A stretch of DNA of 64,000 bases from Monoplex corrugatus (GCA_030674185.1 JAPXFY010000022.1:48917697-48981696); one strand, 5' to 3'; positions 11,771 to 23,360 are shown, counted from the first letter of the stretch. Program-made: numbers and translations. Notes: generated by a model not told the origin, from the letters alone.

Positions 11771-14700
11771 ACACACATGATGTCTCACCTGTAGAGACAA
11801 AGGTTTAAAATGTGTCTCACCTGTATAAACAAAGGTTTAAACACATGATGTCTAACCTGTAGAAATAAACAGGGCTTAAAACAGGAGGAAAAAAAACCCA
11901 CTGAAACTAGGGGGGTCCAGGGGCCATAACTTGCGCGCCGTTGTTATGAACGCTTGCAAGCCGATCACGGATGCCTTGCTCCTTTCGGTTTCTTTTTTTT
12001 TTTTTTGTGACAAACCGAAATCGCGGAATTCTGCCCAAACGCGGAACGTTTTAAGCCCTGAATAAAGGTTCAAAACAAGAATGCTCACCTGTATAAACAA
12101 AAGGTTTGAAACAAGATGTCCCAACTGTATAAATAAAAGTTTAAAACAAGATGTCTCACCTGGAGAAATAAAGGTTTAAAACATGTCTCATCTGTAGAAA
12201 TAAATGTTTAAAAGACGTCACACCTGCTGAAACAAAGGTTCAAAACATGATCTCTCACCTGTAGAAATACATGTTTAAAACATGTCTCACCTATAGAAGT
12301 ACATGTTTAAAACAAGACGTCACAACTGCAGAAATAAAGGTTTAAAACATGACACCTCACCTGTAGAAATAAAGGTTTAAAAAATGTCTCACCTGTAGAA
12401 ATAAAGAATTAAAACAAGACTTCACATCTGCAGACACGAAGGTTTAAAACATGATGTCTCACCTGTAGAAATAAAGGTTTAAAACATGTCTCACCTGTAG
12501 AAGTAAAGGCTTAAAACATGATGTCTCACATGTATAAACAAAGGTTTAAAACAAGATGTCTCACCTGTAGAAATAAAGGTTTAACACATGATGTCTCATC
12601 TGCAGAAATAAATGTTTAAATGTCACACCTGCTGAAACAAAGGTTTAAAGCATGTCTCACCTGTAGAAATAAAGGTTCAAAACATGTCTCACCTGTAGAA
12701 ATAAAGGTTTAAAACATTATATCTCATCTGTAGAAATAAATGTTTAAAACAAGACGTCACACCTGTAGAAATAAAGGTTTAAATCATGATGTCTCACTTG
12801 TAGAAATAAAGGTTTAAAACATGACATCTCACCAGCAGAAATAAAGGTTTAAAAAATGTCACCTGCAGAAACAAAGATTTTTAATTAAAACATGATGTCT
12901 CACCTGTAGAAATAAAGATTTAAAACATGATGTCTCACCTCTAGAAATAAAGGTATAAAACAAGACGTCACACCTGCAAAAACAGGATTAAAACGTGATG
13001 TCTCGCCTAGAGAAACAGGATTACAACATGATGTCTCACCTGCAAAAATAAATGTTTAAAAAATGTCCCACCTACAGAAACAAAGGTTTAAAACACGATG
13101 TCTCACCTGTAGAAACAAACGTTTAAAACATGTCTCATCTGCAAGGAAAAAAGTTTAAAATCTGTTTTCTCACCTGTAGAAATAAAAGGTTTAAAACACG
13201 ATGTCTCATCTGTAGCAACAAAAGTTTAAAATGTGGCATTTTACCTCTTGAAATAGATTAAATATATGATGCCTCACCTATACAAATAATTATTTAAAAC
13301 ATGATGGCTCACCTGTAGAAATAAAGGTTTAAAATAAGACGTCACACGTGCAGAAACAAAGGTTTAAAACATGACGTCTCACCTGTAGAAATAAAGGTTT
13401 AAAACAAGATGTCACAACTGTAGAAATAAAGGTTTAAACCAAGACGTCACACCTGCAGAAACAAAATTTTAAAACATGTCTCACATGCAGAAATAAAAGA
13501 TTAAAACATGATGTCTCACCTGTAGAAATGAGGTTAAAATGTGATGTCTCACCTGTAAAAATAAAGGGTTAAGACATGATGCCTCACCTGCCGAAACAAT
13601 TAAAACATGATACCTCCCCTGTAGAAATAAAGGTTTAAAACAAGACGTCACACCTGCAGAAACAAAGGTTTAAAACAAGATGTCACAACTGTAGAAATAA
13701 AGGTTTAAACCAAGACGTCACACCTGCAGAAACAAAATTTTAAAACATGTCTCACATGCAGAAATAAAAGATTAAAACATGATGTCTCACCTGTAGAAAG
13801 GAGGTTAAAATGTGATGTCTCACCTGTAAAAATAAAGGGTTAAGACATGATGCCTCACCTGCGGAAACAATTAAAACATGATACCTCCCCTGTAGAAATA
13901 AAGGTTTAAAACAAGACGTCACTGACACCTGCAGAAACAAAGGTTTTTATTAAAACATGATGTCTCGTCTGCAAAAACAAACACCTGCAGAAACAAAGGT
14001 TTTTATTAAAACATGTCTCGTCTGCAAAAACAAAGGTTTAAAACAAGATGTCACACCTGCAGAAATAAAGGTTTAAAACATTGTCTCACCTGCAAAAACA
14101 AAGGTTCAAAATATGTCTCACCTGTACATATAAAGGTTTAAAACATGATGTCTCACCTGTAGAAAGAAAGGTTTAAAACATCTCAATAAATATTTAAAAC
14201 AAGACGTCACACCTGCAGAAATGAAGGTTTAAAACATTTCTCACATGTAGAAAGAAAGGTTTAAAACAAGACGTCACACGTGCAGAAACAAAGGTTTAAA
14301 ACATGATGTCTCACCTGTAAAAATAAAGGTTTAAAACAAGACGTCACACCTGTAGAAACAAAGGTTACAAACATGATGTCTCACCTGCAGAAAGAAAGGT
14401 TTAAAACAAAATGTCACACCTGCAGAAACAAAGGCTTAAAACGTGATGTCTCACCTGTAAAAATAAAGGTTTAAAACAAGACGTCACACCTGTAGAAACC
14501 AAGGTTTAAAACATGATGTGTCACCTGTAGAAATAAAGGTTTAAAACATAGCATCTCATCTGTAAAAAGAAATGTTTAAAACATGCTGTCTCACCTGTAG
14601 AAAGAAATGTTTAAAACAAGACGTCACTCCTGCAGAAACAAAGGCTTAAAACGTAATGTCTCACCTGGAGACATAAAGGTTTAAAACAAGACGTCACACC

Positions 14701-17700
14701 TGCATAAACAAAGGTTTATAACATGTCTCACATGCAGAAAGAAAGGTTTTACACATATCTCACCTGTAAAGAGCTTTAAAACATGCTGTCTCACCTGTAG
14801 AAAGAAAGGTTTAAAACAAGATGTCTCACCTGCAAAAACAAAGGTTTAAAACTGATGTCTCAACTGTATAAATAAAGGTTTAAAAACATGTCTCACCTGC
14901 AGAAATAAATATCTAAATCAAGACGTCACACCTACAGAAACGAAAGTTTAAAACATGTCTCACCTGTAGAAATAAAGGTTTAAAACAAGACGTCACACCT
15001 GCAGAAACAAAGGTTTAAAACATGTCTCACTTGTAGAAACAAAGGTTTAAAGAATGATGTCTGACCTGTAGAAATAAAGGTTTGAAACAAGACGTCACGC
15101 CTGCACAAAGGTTTAAAACATGATGTCTCACCTGTAGGAATAAAAGTTTAAAACATGATGTCTCACCTGTAAAAATAAATGTTTAAAACATGTCCCATCT
15201 GTAGAAATAAAGGTTTAAGATGACTCACACCTGCAGAAACAAAGGTTTAAAACACGATGTCTCACCTGTAGAAAAAAGTATTAAAACATGATGTCTCACC
15301 TGTAAAAATAAATGTTTAAAACATCTCACACCTGCAGAAACAAAGGTTTAAAAAACATGATGTCTCACCTGTAGAAATAAAGGTTTAAAACAAGATGTCG
15401 CACCTGCAGAAAGAAGGTTTAAAACAAGATGTCTCACTTGTAGAAACAAACGTTTAAAACATGATGTCTCATCTGTAGAAATAAAAGTTTAAAATATGTT
15501 GTCTCACCTGTAGAAATAAAGGTTTTAAACATGATGTCTCACCTGTAGAAATAAAGGTTTAAAACATGACATCTAACCTGTAGAAATAAAAAATTAAAAC
15601 AAGACGTCACATCTGCAGACACACAGGTTTAAAACATAATGTCTCACCTTTAGAAACAAGTGTTTAAAACAAAACGTCACACCTGTAGAAATAAAGGTTT
15701 AAAACAAGACGTCACACCTGCAAAAACAAAATTTTAAAATATGTCTCACATGTAGAAATAAAGGATTAAAACATGATGTCTCACCTGTAGAAATAAGGTT
15801 TAAAACGTGATGTCTCACCTGTAAAAATAAATCCATGGTGGCTCACCTGCGCAACTAATTAAAACATGATACCTCCCATGTAGAAAAAGGTTTTAAAACA
15901 AGATGTCACACCTGCAGAAACAAAGGTTTAAGACATGATGTCTCACCTGTAGAAACAAAGGTTTAAGACATGATGTCTCACCTGTAGAAACAAAGGTTTA
16001 AAACATGTCTTTCCTGTAGAAATAAAGGTTTAAAACAAGATGTCTCACCTGCAGAAACAAAGGTTTAAAACATGTCTCACCTGTAGAAATAAAGGTTTAA
16101 AACATGATGTGTCACCTGTAGAAATAAAGGTTTAAAAAATAACATCTCATCTGTAAAAAGAAATGTTTAAAACATGCTGTCTCACCTGTAGAAAGAAATG
16201 TTTAAAACGAGACGTCACTCCTGCAGAAACAAAGACTTAAAACGTAATGTCTCACCTGGAGACATAAAGGTTTAAAACAAGACGTCACACCTGCATAAAC
16301 AAAGGTTTATAACATGTCTCACATGCAGAAAGAAAGGTTTTACACATATCTCACCTGTAAAGAGCTTTAAAACATGCTGTCTCACCTGTAGAAAGAAAGG
16401 TTTAAAACAAGATGTCTCACCTGCAAAAACAAAGGTTTAAAAACTGATGTCTCAAATGTATAAATAAATTTTTAAAAACATGTCTCACCTGCAGAAATAA
16501 ATATCTAAATCAAGACATCACACCTACAGAAACGAAAGTTTAAAACATGTCTCACCTGTAGAAACAAAGGTTTAAAGAATGATGTCTGACCTGTAGAAAT
16601 AAAGGTTTGAAACAAGACATCATGCCTGCACAAAGGTTTAAAACATGATGTCTCACCTGTAGGAATAAAAGTTTAAAACATGATGTCTCACCTGTAGAAA
16701 GAAAGGTTTAAAACAAGACATCACACCTGCAGAAACAAAGGCTTAAAACGTGATGTCTCACCTGTAGAAACAAAGGTTTAAAACAAGACGTCACACCTGC
16801 AAAAGCAAAGGTTTAAAACATTATGCCTCATCTGTAGAAATAAAGGTATAAAACAAGATGTCACACCTGCAGAAACAAAGGTTTAAAACATGATGCCTCA
16901 TCTGTAAAAATAAAGGTATAAAACAAGACGTCACACCTGCAGAAACAAAGGTTTAAAACACGATGTCTCACCTGTAGAAACAAAATATTAAAACATGTCT
17001 CACCTGTAAAAATAAATGTTTAAAACATGTCCCACCTGTAGAAATAAAGGTTTAAGACGACTCACACCTGCAGAAACAAAGGTTTAAAACACGATGTCTT
17101 ACCTGTAGAAACAAAGTATTAAAACATGATGTCTCACCTGTAAAAATAAATGTTTAAAACATGTCACACCTGCAGAAACAAAGGTTTAAAAAACATGTCT
17201 CACCTGTAGAAATAAAGGTTTAAAACAAGATGTCGCACCTGCAGAAAGAAGGTTTAAAACATGTCTCACCTGTAGAAACAAACGTTTAAAACATGATGTC
17301 TCATCTGTAGAAATAAAAGTTTAAAATATGTTGTCTCACCTGTAGAAATAAAGGTTTAAAACATGATGTCTCACCTGTAGAAATAAAGGTTTAAAACATG
17401 ACATCTCACCTGTAGAAATAAAAAATTAAAACAAGACGTCACATCTGCAGACACACAGGTTTAAAACATGATGTCTCACCTTTAGAAACAAGTGTTTAAA
17501 ACAAGACGTCACACCTGTAGAAATAAAGGTTTAAAAACAAGATGTCACACCTGCAGAAACAAAATTTTAAAATATGATGTCTCACATGTAAAAATAAAGG
17601 ATTAAAACATGATGTCTCACCCGTAGAAATAAGGTTTAAAACATGATGTCTCACCTGTAAAAATAAATCCATGGTGCCTCACCTGCGGAACTAATTAAAA

Positions 17701-18310
17701 CATGATACCTCCCCTGTAGAAATAAAGGTTTAAAACAAGATGTCACACCTGCAGAAACAAAGGTTTAAGACATGTCTCACCTGTAGAAACAAAGGTTTAA
17801 AACATGTCTCTCCTGTAGAAATGAAGGTTTAAAACAAGATGTCACACCTGGAGAAACAAAGGTTTAAAATATGATGTCTCCTGTAGAAATGAAGGTTTAA
17901 AACAAGATGTCTCACCTGCAGAAACCAAAGTTTAAAACATGTCTCACCTGTAGAAATAAAGGTTTAAAAACATGTCTCACCTGTAGAAATAAAGGTTTAA
18001 AACATGACATGCCATCTGTAAAAAAAGGGTTTAAAACATGTCTCACCTGAAGAAATAAAGGCTGAAAACATGATGTCTCACCTGTAGAAATAATGTTTAA
18101 AACAAGATGTCACACCTGCAGAAACAAAGGTTTAAAACATGATGTCTCACCTGTAGAAATGAAGGTTTAAAAACACGATGTCTCACCTGTAGAAATGAAG
18201 GTTTAAAACATGACATCTCGCCTCTAGAAATAAAAGATTAATCATGATTTCCACCCTGTAGAAATAAAGGTTTAAAACATGATGTGTCACCTGTAGAAAT
18301 AACATGACAG
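11771..18310. repeat. Minisatellite, 34-35-bp unit, ~6.5 kb
   Basis: Nearly 190 units of two alternating kinds: 'catgatgtctcacctgtaga' + 'aataaaggtttaaaa', and 'caagacgtcacacctgcaga' + 'aacaaaggtttaaaa'. On the minus strand each unit reads as a pyrimidine-rich stretch, TACAG or TGCAG, then GTGAGAC or GTGTGAC, so an acceptor-like and a donor-like signal abut. Higher-order copies occur: about 13406-13656 repeats at 13680-13920 (shift ~275 bp), 14580-15000 at 16160-16590 (shift ~1.59 kb), and 15600-15900 at 17440-17730 (shift ~1.84 kb). It is interrupted by a MITE at 11870-12060. Confidence 0.95.
11870..12060. mobile_element. 191-bp MITE inserted in the 34-bp minisatellite
   Basis: The terminal inverted repeats are CAGGGCTTAAAAC (11870-11882) and its reverse complement GTTTTAAGCCCTG ending at 12060. 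The flanks carry a 6-bp duplication, AATAAA at 11864-11869 and 12061-12066. Inside is GGGGGGTCCAGGGGCC (about 11909-11924). It has no coding capacity. Because it lies in a recognisable repeat unit, the insertion boundaries are unambiguous. Confidence 0.8.
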
Positions 18311-18347
18311 CCCATAATCAACAAAGATTACTTTCCCTGACCGGAGT

Positions 18348-18439
18348 CTATGACTTGACCTGATTCTTCAATTGAGATTTGGTGCCGGCATCTTGGCTCT
18401 GAAGACCACCATCATTCTTGTCCTCCAGGGAAGTCGTAT
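18348..18439 (-). CDS. Candidate exon, possibly terminal, of an unidentified minus-strand gene
   Basis: On the minus strand, 'ggtcttatgtttgcag' is followed by ATACGACTTCCC. With two leading bases the frame reads TTSLEDKNDGGLQSQDAG, then TKSQLKNQVKS and a TAG at 18348-18350. KNDGGLQS resembles KSDGGLAS in the candidate exon at 40958-41019, and both start in the same phase after the bases ATACGAC. Either the exon ends at this stop, or it splices out at a weak GTCAAG just before it. It lies directly beside the end of the 34-bp array. The gene is not recognised. Confidence 0.4.
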
Positions 18440-18836
18440 CTGCAAACATAAGACCAAAAAAAAAAAGAAAAAAAAGAGAAACAGATGTAATACCTTATAA
18501 TGCAAAACCACAAATAATACTGCCCACCCCTACTCCCATACTTTTCAATTCCCATAACTCGTACAAAAATGAATTTGAGACCTAATGTTAAACACATATA
18601 ACATGTTAGTTTTTTATTCCTACACATTACAACCGAAACAACTTATCTTCAAAGTATGGTATAGCAACAGAACTGATTTTAATACAAAAGCCCTACATAA
18701 ACTAATTTGAAAAATACTAACCAGTACTCACTAACCAGTTAAATGCTATCACTAATATTTGTACAAGCTATTAATAATACAACCATCATAACAATGCTAT
18801 CACAATTTTAACTGCAACAGCTTTAAACTAATACAA
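18440..18836. other. AT-rich non-coding stretch
   Basis: About 400 bp of AT-rich sequence with an A-rich run at about 18453-18482. I see no ORF, repeat array or transposon motif. Confidence 0.6.
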
Positions 18837-19120
18837 TGGGCATAGCATAGTGGGTAAATGTCCGACTTCCAATAGGAAAGTCCTGGGTTCGATCCGCCCA
18901 GAACCTCTGCCTGGTGGGAAAACAATGGAATTTTTTCCCAATCTTCCAGGTCAGCATGCAGACAGTCCTGCCACTGTCCAGACCCATCCATTCCTGTGTA
19001 TACGCACACAAAATGTCAAATATGCAATAATATGCACTAAAAATCCTGAAAGCCATGTCGATGTCTGGCTTATGGAAACATGAAAACACCCACCATGCAT
19101 GCCCATCAAAAAAAGAAAAT
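18837..19120 (+). mobile_element. tRNA-derived SINE
   Basis: The head has a box A-like segment (TAGCATAGTGGGTA, about 18843-18856) and a strong box B (GGGTTCGATCC, 18885-18895), the internal RNA polymerase III promoter of tRNA-derived SINEs. A ~200-bp body follows and the element ends in an A-rich tail (about 19109-19120). The 3' half recurs at 6133-6250. The tail is directly followed by an inverted-repeat element. Confidence 0.75.
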
Positions 19121-19725
19121 GTGACCTCCCACCATGAAATCAGTCTTAACTAGCATTTTGGGCATTTTGAGATATACATATCACTGGAAAGTGTACATTC
19201 TGCTGATTATTTTGGTACTTGAATAAAGCTTGTACTCAAACAAATGTAGAAGTTATGTATGTTTAAAGTCATTAAGTTGTATGACGGCCATTTTGAGAAA
19301 ACGGCCTCTAAAGTTTTTGTGTGCTCTCCTACACATTTTTCATAAAAATTTCTCTATTTAGTGGCTATGACCCAGTCTGTGTCTAATTTTCGCTGTCATT
19401 ATCTGAAAGGTGCACCAAAGAGATTTCCATCAGTATATTACATGTACATGTGCGGGTACTCTACAGGTTATGGTTCATAATAAGAGATAAAAATAGGTAC
19501 TTTTGGTAGGAAATTGCATTCTTTCTGCTGCGATCAGTGCATTAAAATACGGATTTAAATTGATTAATAATTTTTTTCAAGAAAAATTGGGGGATAGATT
19601 ATTGTCTACAGAAATCAATTTTGAGAAAAAGTCTAAACACCCCAGATAGACCCTCAGTCACCTTTTCAGCTCCTAGTGCTGTTCGACTGACTGCGAGTTA
19701 AGACTGATTTCGTGGGGAAGGTCAC
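19121..19725. mobile_element. 605-bp non-autonomous element with ~33-bp terminal inverted repeats
   Basis: The left end GTGACCTCCC, then GAAATCAGTCTTAACTAGCA, is matched in reverse complement by the right end (TGCGAGTTAAGACTGATTTC, then GGTCAC at 19720-19725). The flanks share AAAT (19117-19120 and 19726-19729). There is no transposase. It sits in the A-rich tail of the SINE, so it inserted after it. The superfamily is not clear from the ends. Confidence 0.75.
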
Positions 19726-19764
19726 AAATGTTTAAACAATAATAGACATATAAACCACTTATCT

Positions 19765-19829
19765 TTAGTTCAGAAGGTCGCCATGGTTGTTGGAAAAGGC
19801 TCCATCATCATCTCCAGGGGGCTTGTCAC
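19765..19829 (-). CDS. Candidate terminal exon of an unidentified minus-strand gene
   Basis: On the minus strand an excellent acceptor (ttttctctctgtttcag) is followed by GTGACAAGCCCCC. With two leading bases the frame reads DKPPGDDDGAFSNNHGDLLN then TAA (19765-19767). The phase matches the candidate exons at 18348-18439 and 40958-41019, and the DDGAFSNN wording loosely resembles NDGGLQSQ. It could be an alternative last exon. I see no AATAAA close downstream. Upstream in the presumed intron lies a G-rich tract. Confidence 0.4.
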
Positions 19830-19889
19830 CTGAAACAGAGAGAAAACAAGCCGTTATATCTGAAACACACACACATTCACACGCGCACC

Positions 19890-20150
19890 CTGTCCCAGGC
19901 CCCCCACCCACCCACCTTCCCTTCCCAACCCTCCCCAACCCTCCCTCCCTTCCCAACCCAACCCCTTTCCCTCCCACCCCAACCCCTTCCCTCCCACCCC
20001 AACCCTTTCCCACCCCCTTCCCTCCCACCCCAACCCCTTCCCACCCCCTTCCCTCCCACCCCAACCCCCTTCCCTCCCACCCCAACCCTCTCTTCCCAAC
20101 CCTTCCCTCCCTCCCAACCCCCTCCCTTTTCCCATTCCTCATTCCCTAAC
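19890..20150 (-). repeat. G-rich tract (minus strand), G-quadruplex potential
   Basis: The plus strand is a C-rich run of short units such as CCTTCCCTCCCACCCCAACC. The minus strand therefore holds dozens of GGG/GGGG runs at short spacing. If the minus-strand gene exists, this tract is in the intron just before the 19829 acceptor. The long glycine- or proline-rich ORFs across it are compositional artefacts. Confidence 0.85.
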
Positions 20151-20735
20151 TTTTCCCTCTCTCCCTATCCACTTCTGTTCCTCTCCCACATTTCCCCTCT
20201 CCAACATCCCCCATTCTATGCAGATCTACATCAATCATCAATCAGAAAATACTATTATTTTGGACAGTTCTGTGTTCTAATATCATAATGCTCATGGTCT
20301 GTGAGCAGATGGACTATATGCTCCATAATGTCATCACAATCATGCTATGTCATCATCATCATGCTATGTCATCATAATCATGTTATGTCTTCATAATCAT
20401 GCTAAGATACCTACCTATGTCATCATAATCATGCTAAGTGATCATAATACGCTATGTCATTCATAATCATGCTATGTGATCATAATACGCTATGTCATCA
20501 TAATCATGCTAAGGTACTTACATCATTATGATTATGATAAAATACTCAGAGCAATAGGCTGAAATAGCTAGTTCACAATATTAGTTATTGTTGTCATAAT
20601 GTCGAGATATTCAGATCAACTGGAATATGTAATAAACTATACTCAGAGCAATAGGCTGAAATAGCTAGTTCACAATATTAGTTATTGTTGTCTTAATGTC
20701 AGATATTCAGATCAACTGGAATATATAATACAAAA
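20150..20735. repeat. Short tandem repeats and a ~90-bp direct duplication
   Basis: 20330-20530 holds roughly 20-bp units around 'catcataatcatgctatgt'. 20545-20735 contains two direct copies of an ~85-90-bp block beginning 'actcagagcaataggctgaa' and including 'gttattgttgtc'. 20150-20330 is pyrimidine-rich without further features. Fragments of the same motif ('tactcagagcaa') recur to about 20835. Confidence 0.7.
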
Positions 20736-21049
20736 CATTATCATAGAAATAACAAGATACTCAGAGCAAGTCGAAAGTGTTCTCCAATATTATCACGACA
20801 ATACTAGATACTCAGAGCAACTGCAATATGCATTCCACAATATTACCAACACAGTCTGTAAATTATGTTCCTGAAAAGAACATCCAAAATCAGAATATTC
20901 AAATTTAACATTACAACACACCTAAAGAAATAACGGAAGTTGTAAAAGCAATAGAAATTTAAATTCACCTATTTCACTTTGATACAAAATATCAGTCAAA
21001 TGAATTTCATATCTTATTTCTTTTAGTTTTCATAACCGGAATAACAACC

Positions 21050-21340
21050 TTAACTTGGAGAACAACCAATTGGAGACACCAGTCACTTGGAGAACAACTA
21101 ACTTAAAGAACACCAGTAATGTGACCAGTGACTTCGAGAATATTTAGTAATCTGGAGAACAACAGTAACTTGGAGAACAACCGTGAGCTGGACAACAACA
21201 GTAATCCAACAGTAACAGAACAGACAGTTGGAAAACTACCGAAACTTGAACAGTAATCTGGAGAACAAGAGTAAGGCGGAGAACAAGAGTAAACTGGACA
21301 ACAAGAGTAAACTGGAGAACAGTAGTAAAGAGAAGAATAA
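21050..21340. repeat. Minisatellite of ~15-18-bp 'ggagaacaacagtaac' units, left part
   Basis: Imperfect units of 'ggagaacaacagtaac' type run from about 21050 to 21340 and resume at 21900-22060. The interruption is a family A repeat, so the array was split by its insertion. The small ORF with NSNLENKSK-type repeats is a by-product of the unit. Confidence 0.8.
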
Positions 21341-21344
21341 TACT

Positions 21345-21900
21345 GTTATTGCTTTTTTTTTTAAAGACCAGCTGACTCAGCGAGTGTGTAGTGTCATATC
21401 ATGGCTATAACCTTTTCAAACAAACACAATACTTCCACAGGAAAAAAGAAAATTAAGTATGCATGTCAATGCATTCATGCACATAATCTAAGGAGATGCC
21501 CCTAGCACTAACCACTCCAGTTTATCACACAAATGATTTAAAAAAACATCCCTGAATGCAAATTTAAACATAACTATGGATACTAAAGCATGTAACAAAA
21601 ACAGGCCTAAATTACCTATAACTGCTTCCGCATATCTCATTTCCCTAGAGTCAAAAATGCACTTAATACATGTACCCAATTATCAGTCCTAAGAAAAAGT
21701 ATGAAGACTTTATCAAACACATACAGGTGAATCACTGAATAGACCAGTAAGGCAAAAAAATGATTGGAAGAAATGACAGAAAGCAAAGAAACAAGGCAGA
21801 AACAAAAAGAGTGACAGAAAAGAGGAAATTTCTAGCGTACAATTTCTGGAAGGTGGGGATATTATTTATACTGAAAGAGCACCCAGCATCCCCACCGGAG
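21345..21900 (-). mobile_element. Interspersed repeat 'family A', near full-length copy
   Basis: About 555 bp that recur at 24705-25225, 32870-33412, in fragments at 25683-25835, 28500-28600, 30628-30722 and 37491-37556, and on the plus strand as the split copy at 55918-63835. Read on the minus strand it starts near CCGGTGGGGATGC, contains 'ctttcagtataaata' with a TATA-like core, a CT-rich stretch and 'tacatgtattaagtgcattt', and ends 'gttatagccatgatatg' before an A/T-rich tail. It has no ORF. It behaves as a retroposon or SINE-like element. The class is unproven. Confidence 0.7.
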
Positions 21901-22060
21901 GGAGAGAACAACAGTAATATGGAGAACAATAGTAATGAGAACAGTAATGTGGAGAACAACAGTAACCTGAAGAGCAACAGACTTAAGACAATAGTAACCT
22001 GGGCAACAGTAACTTAGTGAACAACAGTAACTTCAAGAACAACAGTAACTGAAATCAAAC
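21900..22060. repeat. Right part of the 15-18-bp minisatellite
   Basis: Units of 'gtaatatggagaacaaca' type continue the array seen at 21050-21340 beyond the inserted family A copy. Confidence 0.75.
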
Positions 22061-22860
22061 AGGTAAGCTAATGAATGACGGACTATGAATTGAAGAAAAA
22101 AAACATTTTTTTCATGAGTGAGAGAGTAATGATAAACCCTGAACTTTCCTATTTCCACCTTTGTCAAGTGAACAATTCTGCCTAAATGTCAGCACATACT
22201 GTACTTTTCTTTGTTTTTGTTTTTTTCAATGCTGTTTTAATTTTTTTGTTTCTTTGTTTTTTAAGGAGGAGAGGTGGTCCATCAAACTGTTCCCACATGA
22301 ACTGTGGGTCACTATTTAATTTTAGCTATGCTTGAAGCTACACCATTTCTCTGTTTTACGTTTTCATATCAGTTTTCCACTTTCTGTAATAAGGAGACTT
22401 CCTTGCTCTTCACTTTTTTCCATTTTGAACCTTGTCTAAGAACTCGTTGTTGTGTCTTTTTTTTCTATTTTCGGTTCTTACTATTTGTATCATGGAACAT
22501 TTTTTTCCCTTTTCTCTCGTTCTGGGTTTTGTCTTGCATATTTGAGGGAAATTACTTGTACTTTTTCAAAATGCGGACTCATCAGAAGAAGAATCAGTGT
22601 ATTTGTGCACATGTGCACCAAACTATACACACGCACACACACACATGCACACACATACACACACGCCCATGTCCACATAAACACGCCCTCCCCTTACCCC
22701 CCGTCCCATGCCCAGCAAAGTGAAAAACCATACACCAGAGGATTTGAAATATTAAAAAAAAAACAAGAACACACATATACGTCAAAGAAAAACAACCAAA
22801 ACTCATCACGGAGCGCACCAGTTCAGCCTTCACACAATACATGCATACCACACCACTTAT
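22061..22860. other. Non-coding, T-rich then CA-rich
   Basis: T-rich sequence to about 22580, then a CA/CACG microsatellite (about 22625-22675). The ORFs across it are low complexity. I see no gene or element. Confidence 0.6.
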
Positions 22861-23360
22861 GATGCACTGAAGATCACAATAATTATGTTGTCACTTCACA
22901 CATTTCACGCAATCCACCAAGAAGCAGTGAAGATCACAATGTTGCCGCTGATGTCCCCCAATGATTGTCAATGATCCAACAAAGACTGAAACTGCTTATG
23001 CCAAATGCTCTTTTCAAACCAGCACTGCGAACAATTCCTGATTAAACAGTGAAGATCATGATGACGGCTGCATGTGACTGCACATTTCTGACACTGTTAA
23101 CAGCACACAGTGTCACAGGGTGAAAATCACAATGACGCACAGTCACATCATCATACTGTAGGTGCCAGTCATGAACCACCGAAGATCCTTGTAGAAACAG
23201 GTTTGCAATCAACACAGTATGCTGGGGTTGTTGTTTTGTTTTGTTTTGTTGTTTTTTTTTTGGGGGGGGGGTTGTGCTCATTAGTTGTTTTTTTCCTTTT
23301 CTGAGATTTTTTTTTTTTTTTTTTGTTCATTTTTTTTTTTTTTTTTTTTGAAATCTGCAC
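22861..23360. repeat. Degenerate spaced repeats and poly-T/G tracts
   Basis: Loose recurrences of 'cagtgaagatcacaatg' (about 22866, 22924, 23046, 23116) suggest an old tandem repeat. About 23225-23350 is T- and G-rich simple sequence. Confidence 0.5.

Noticed and set aside
19765..20149. Glycine- or proline-rich proteins on either strand of the C-rich tract
   Set aside because: These frames are open only because of the repeat composition. Only the short exon-like 3' end (19765-19829) has independent support.
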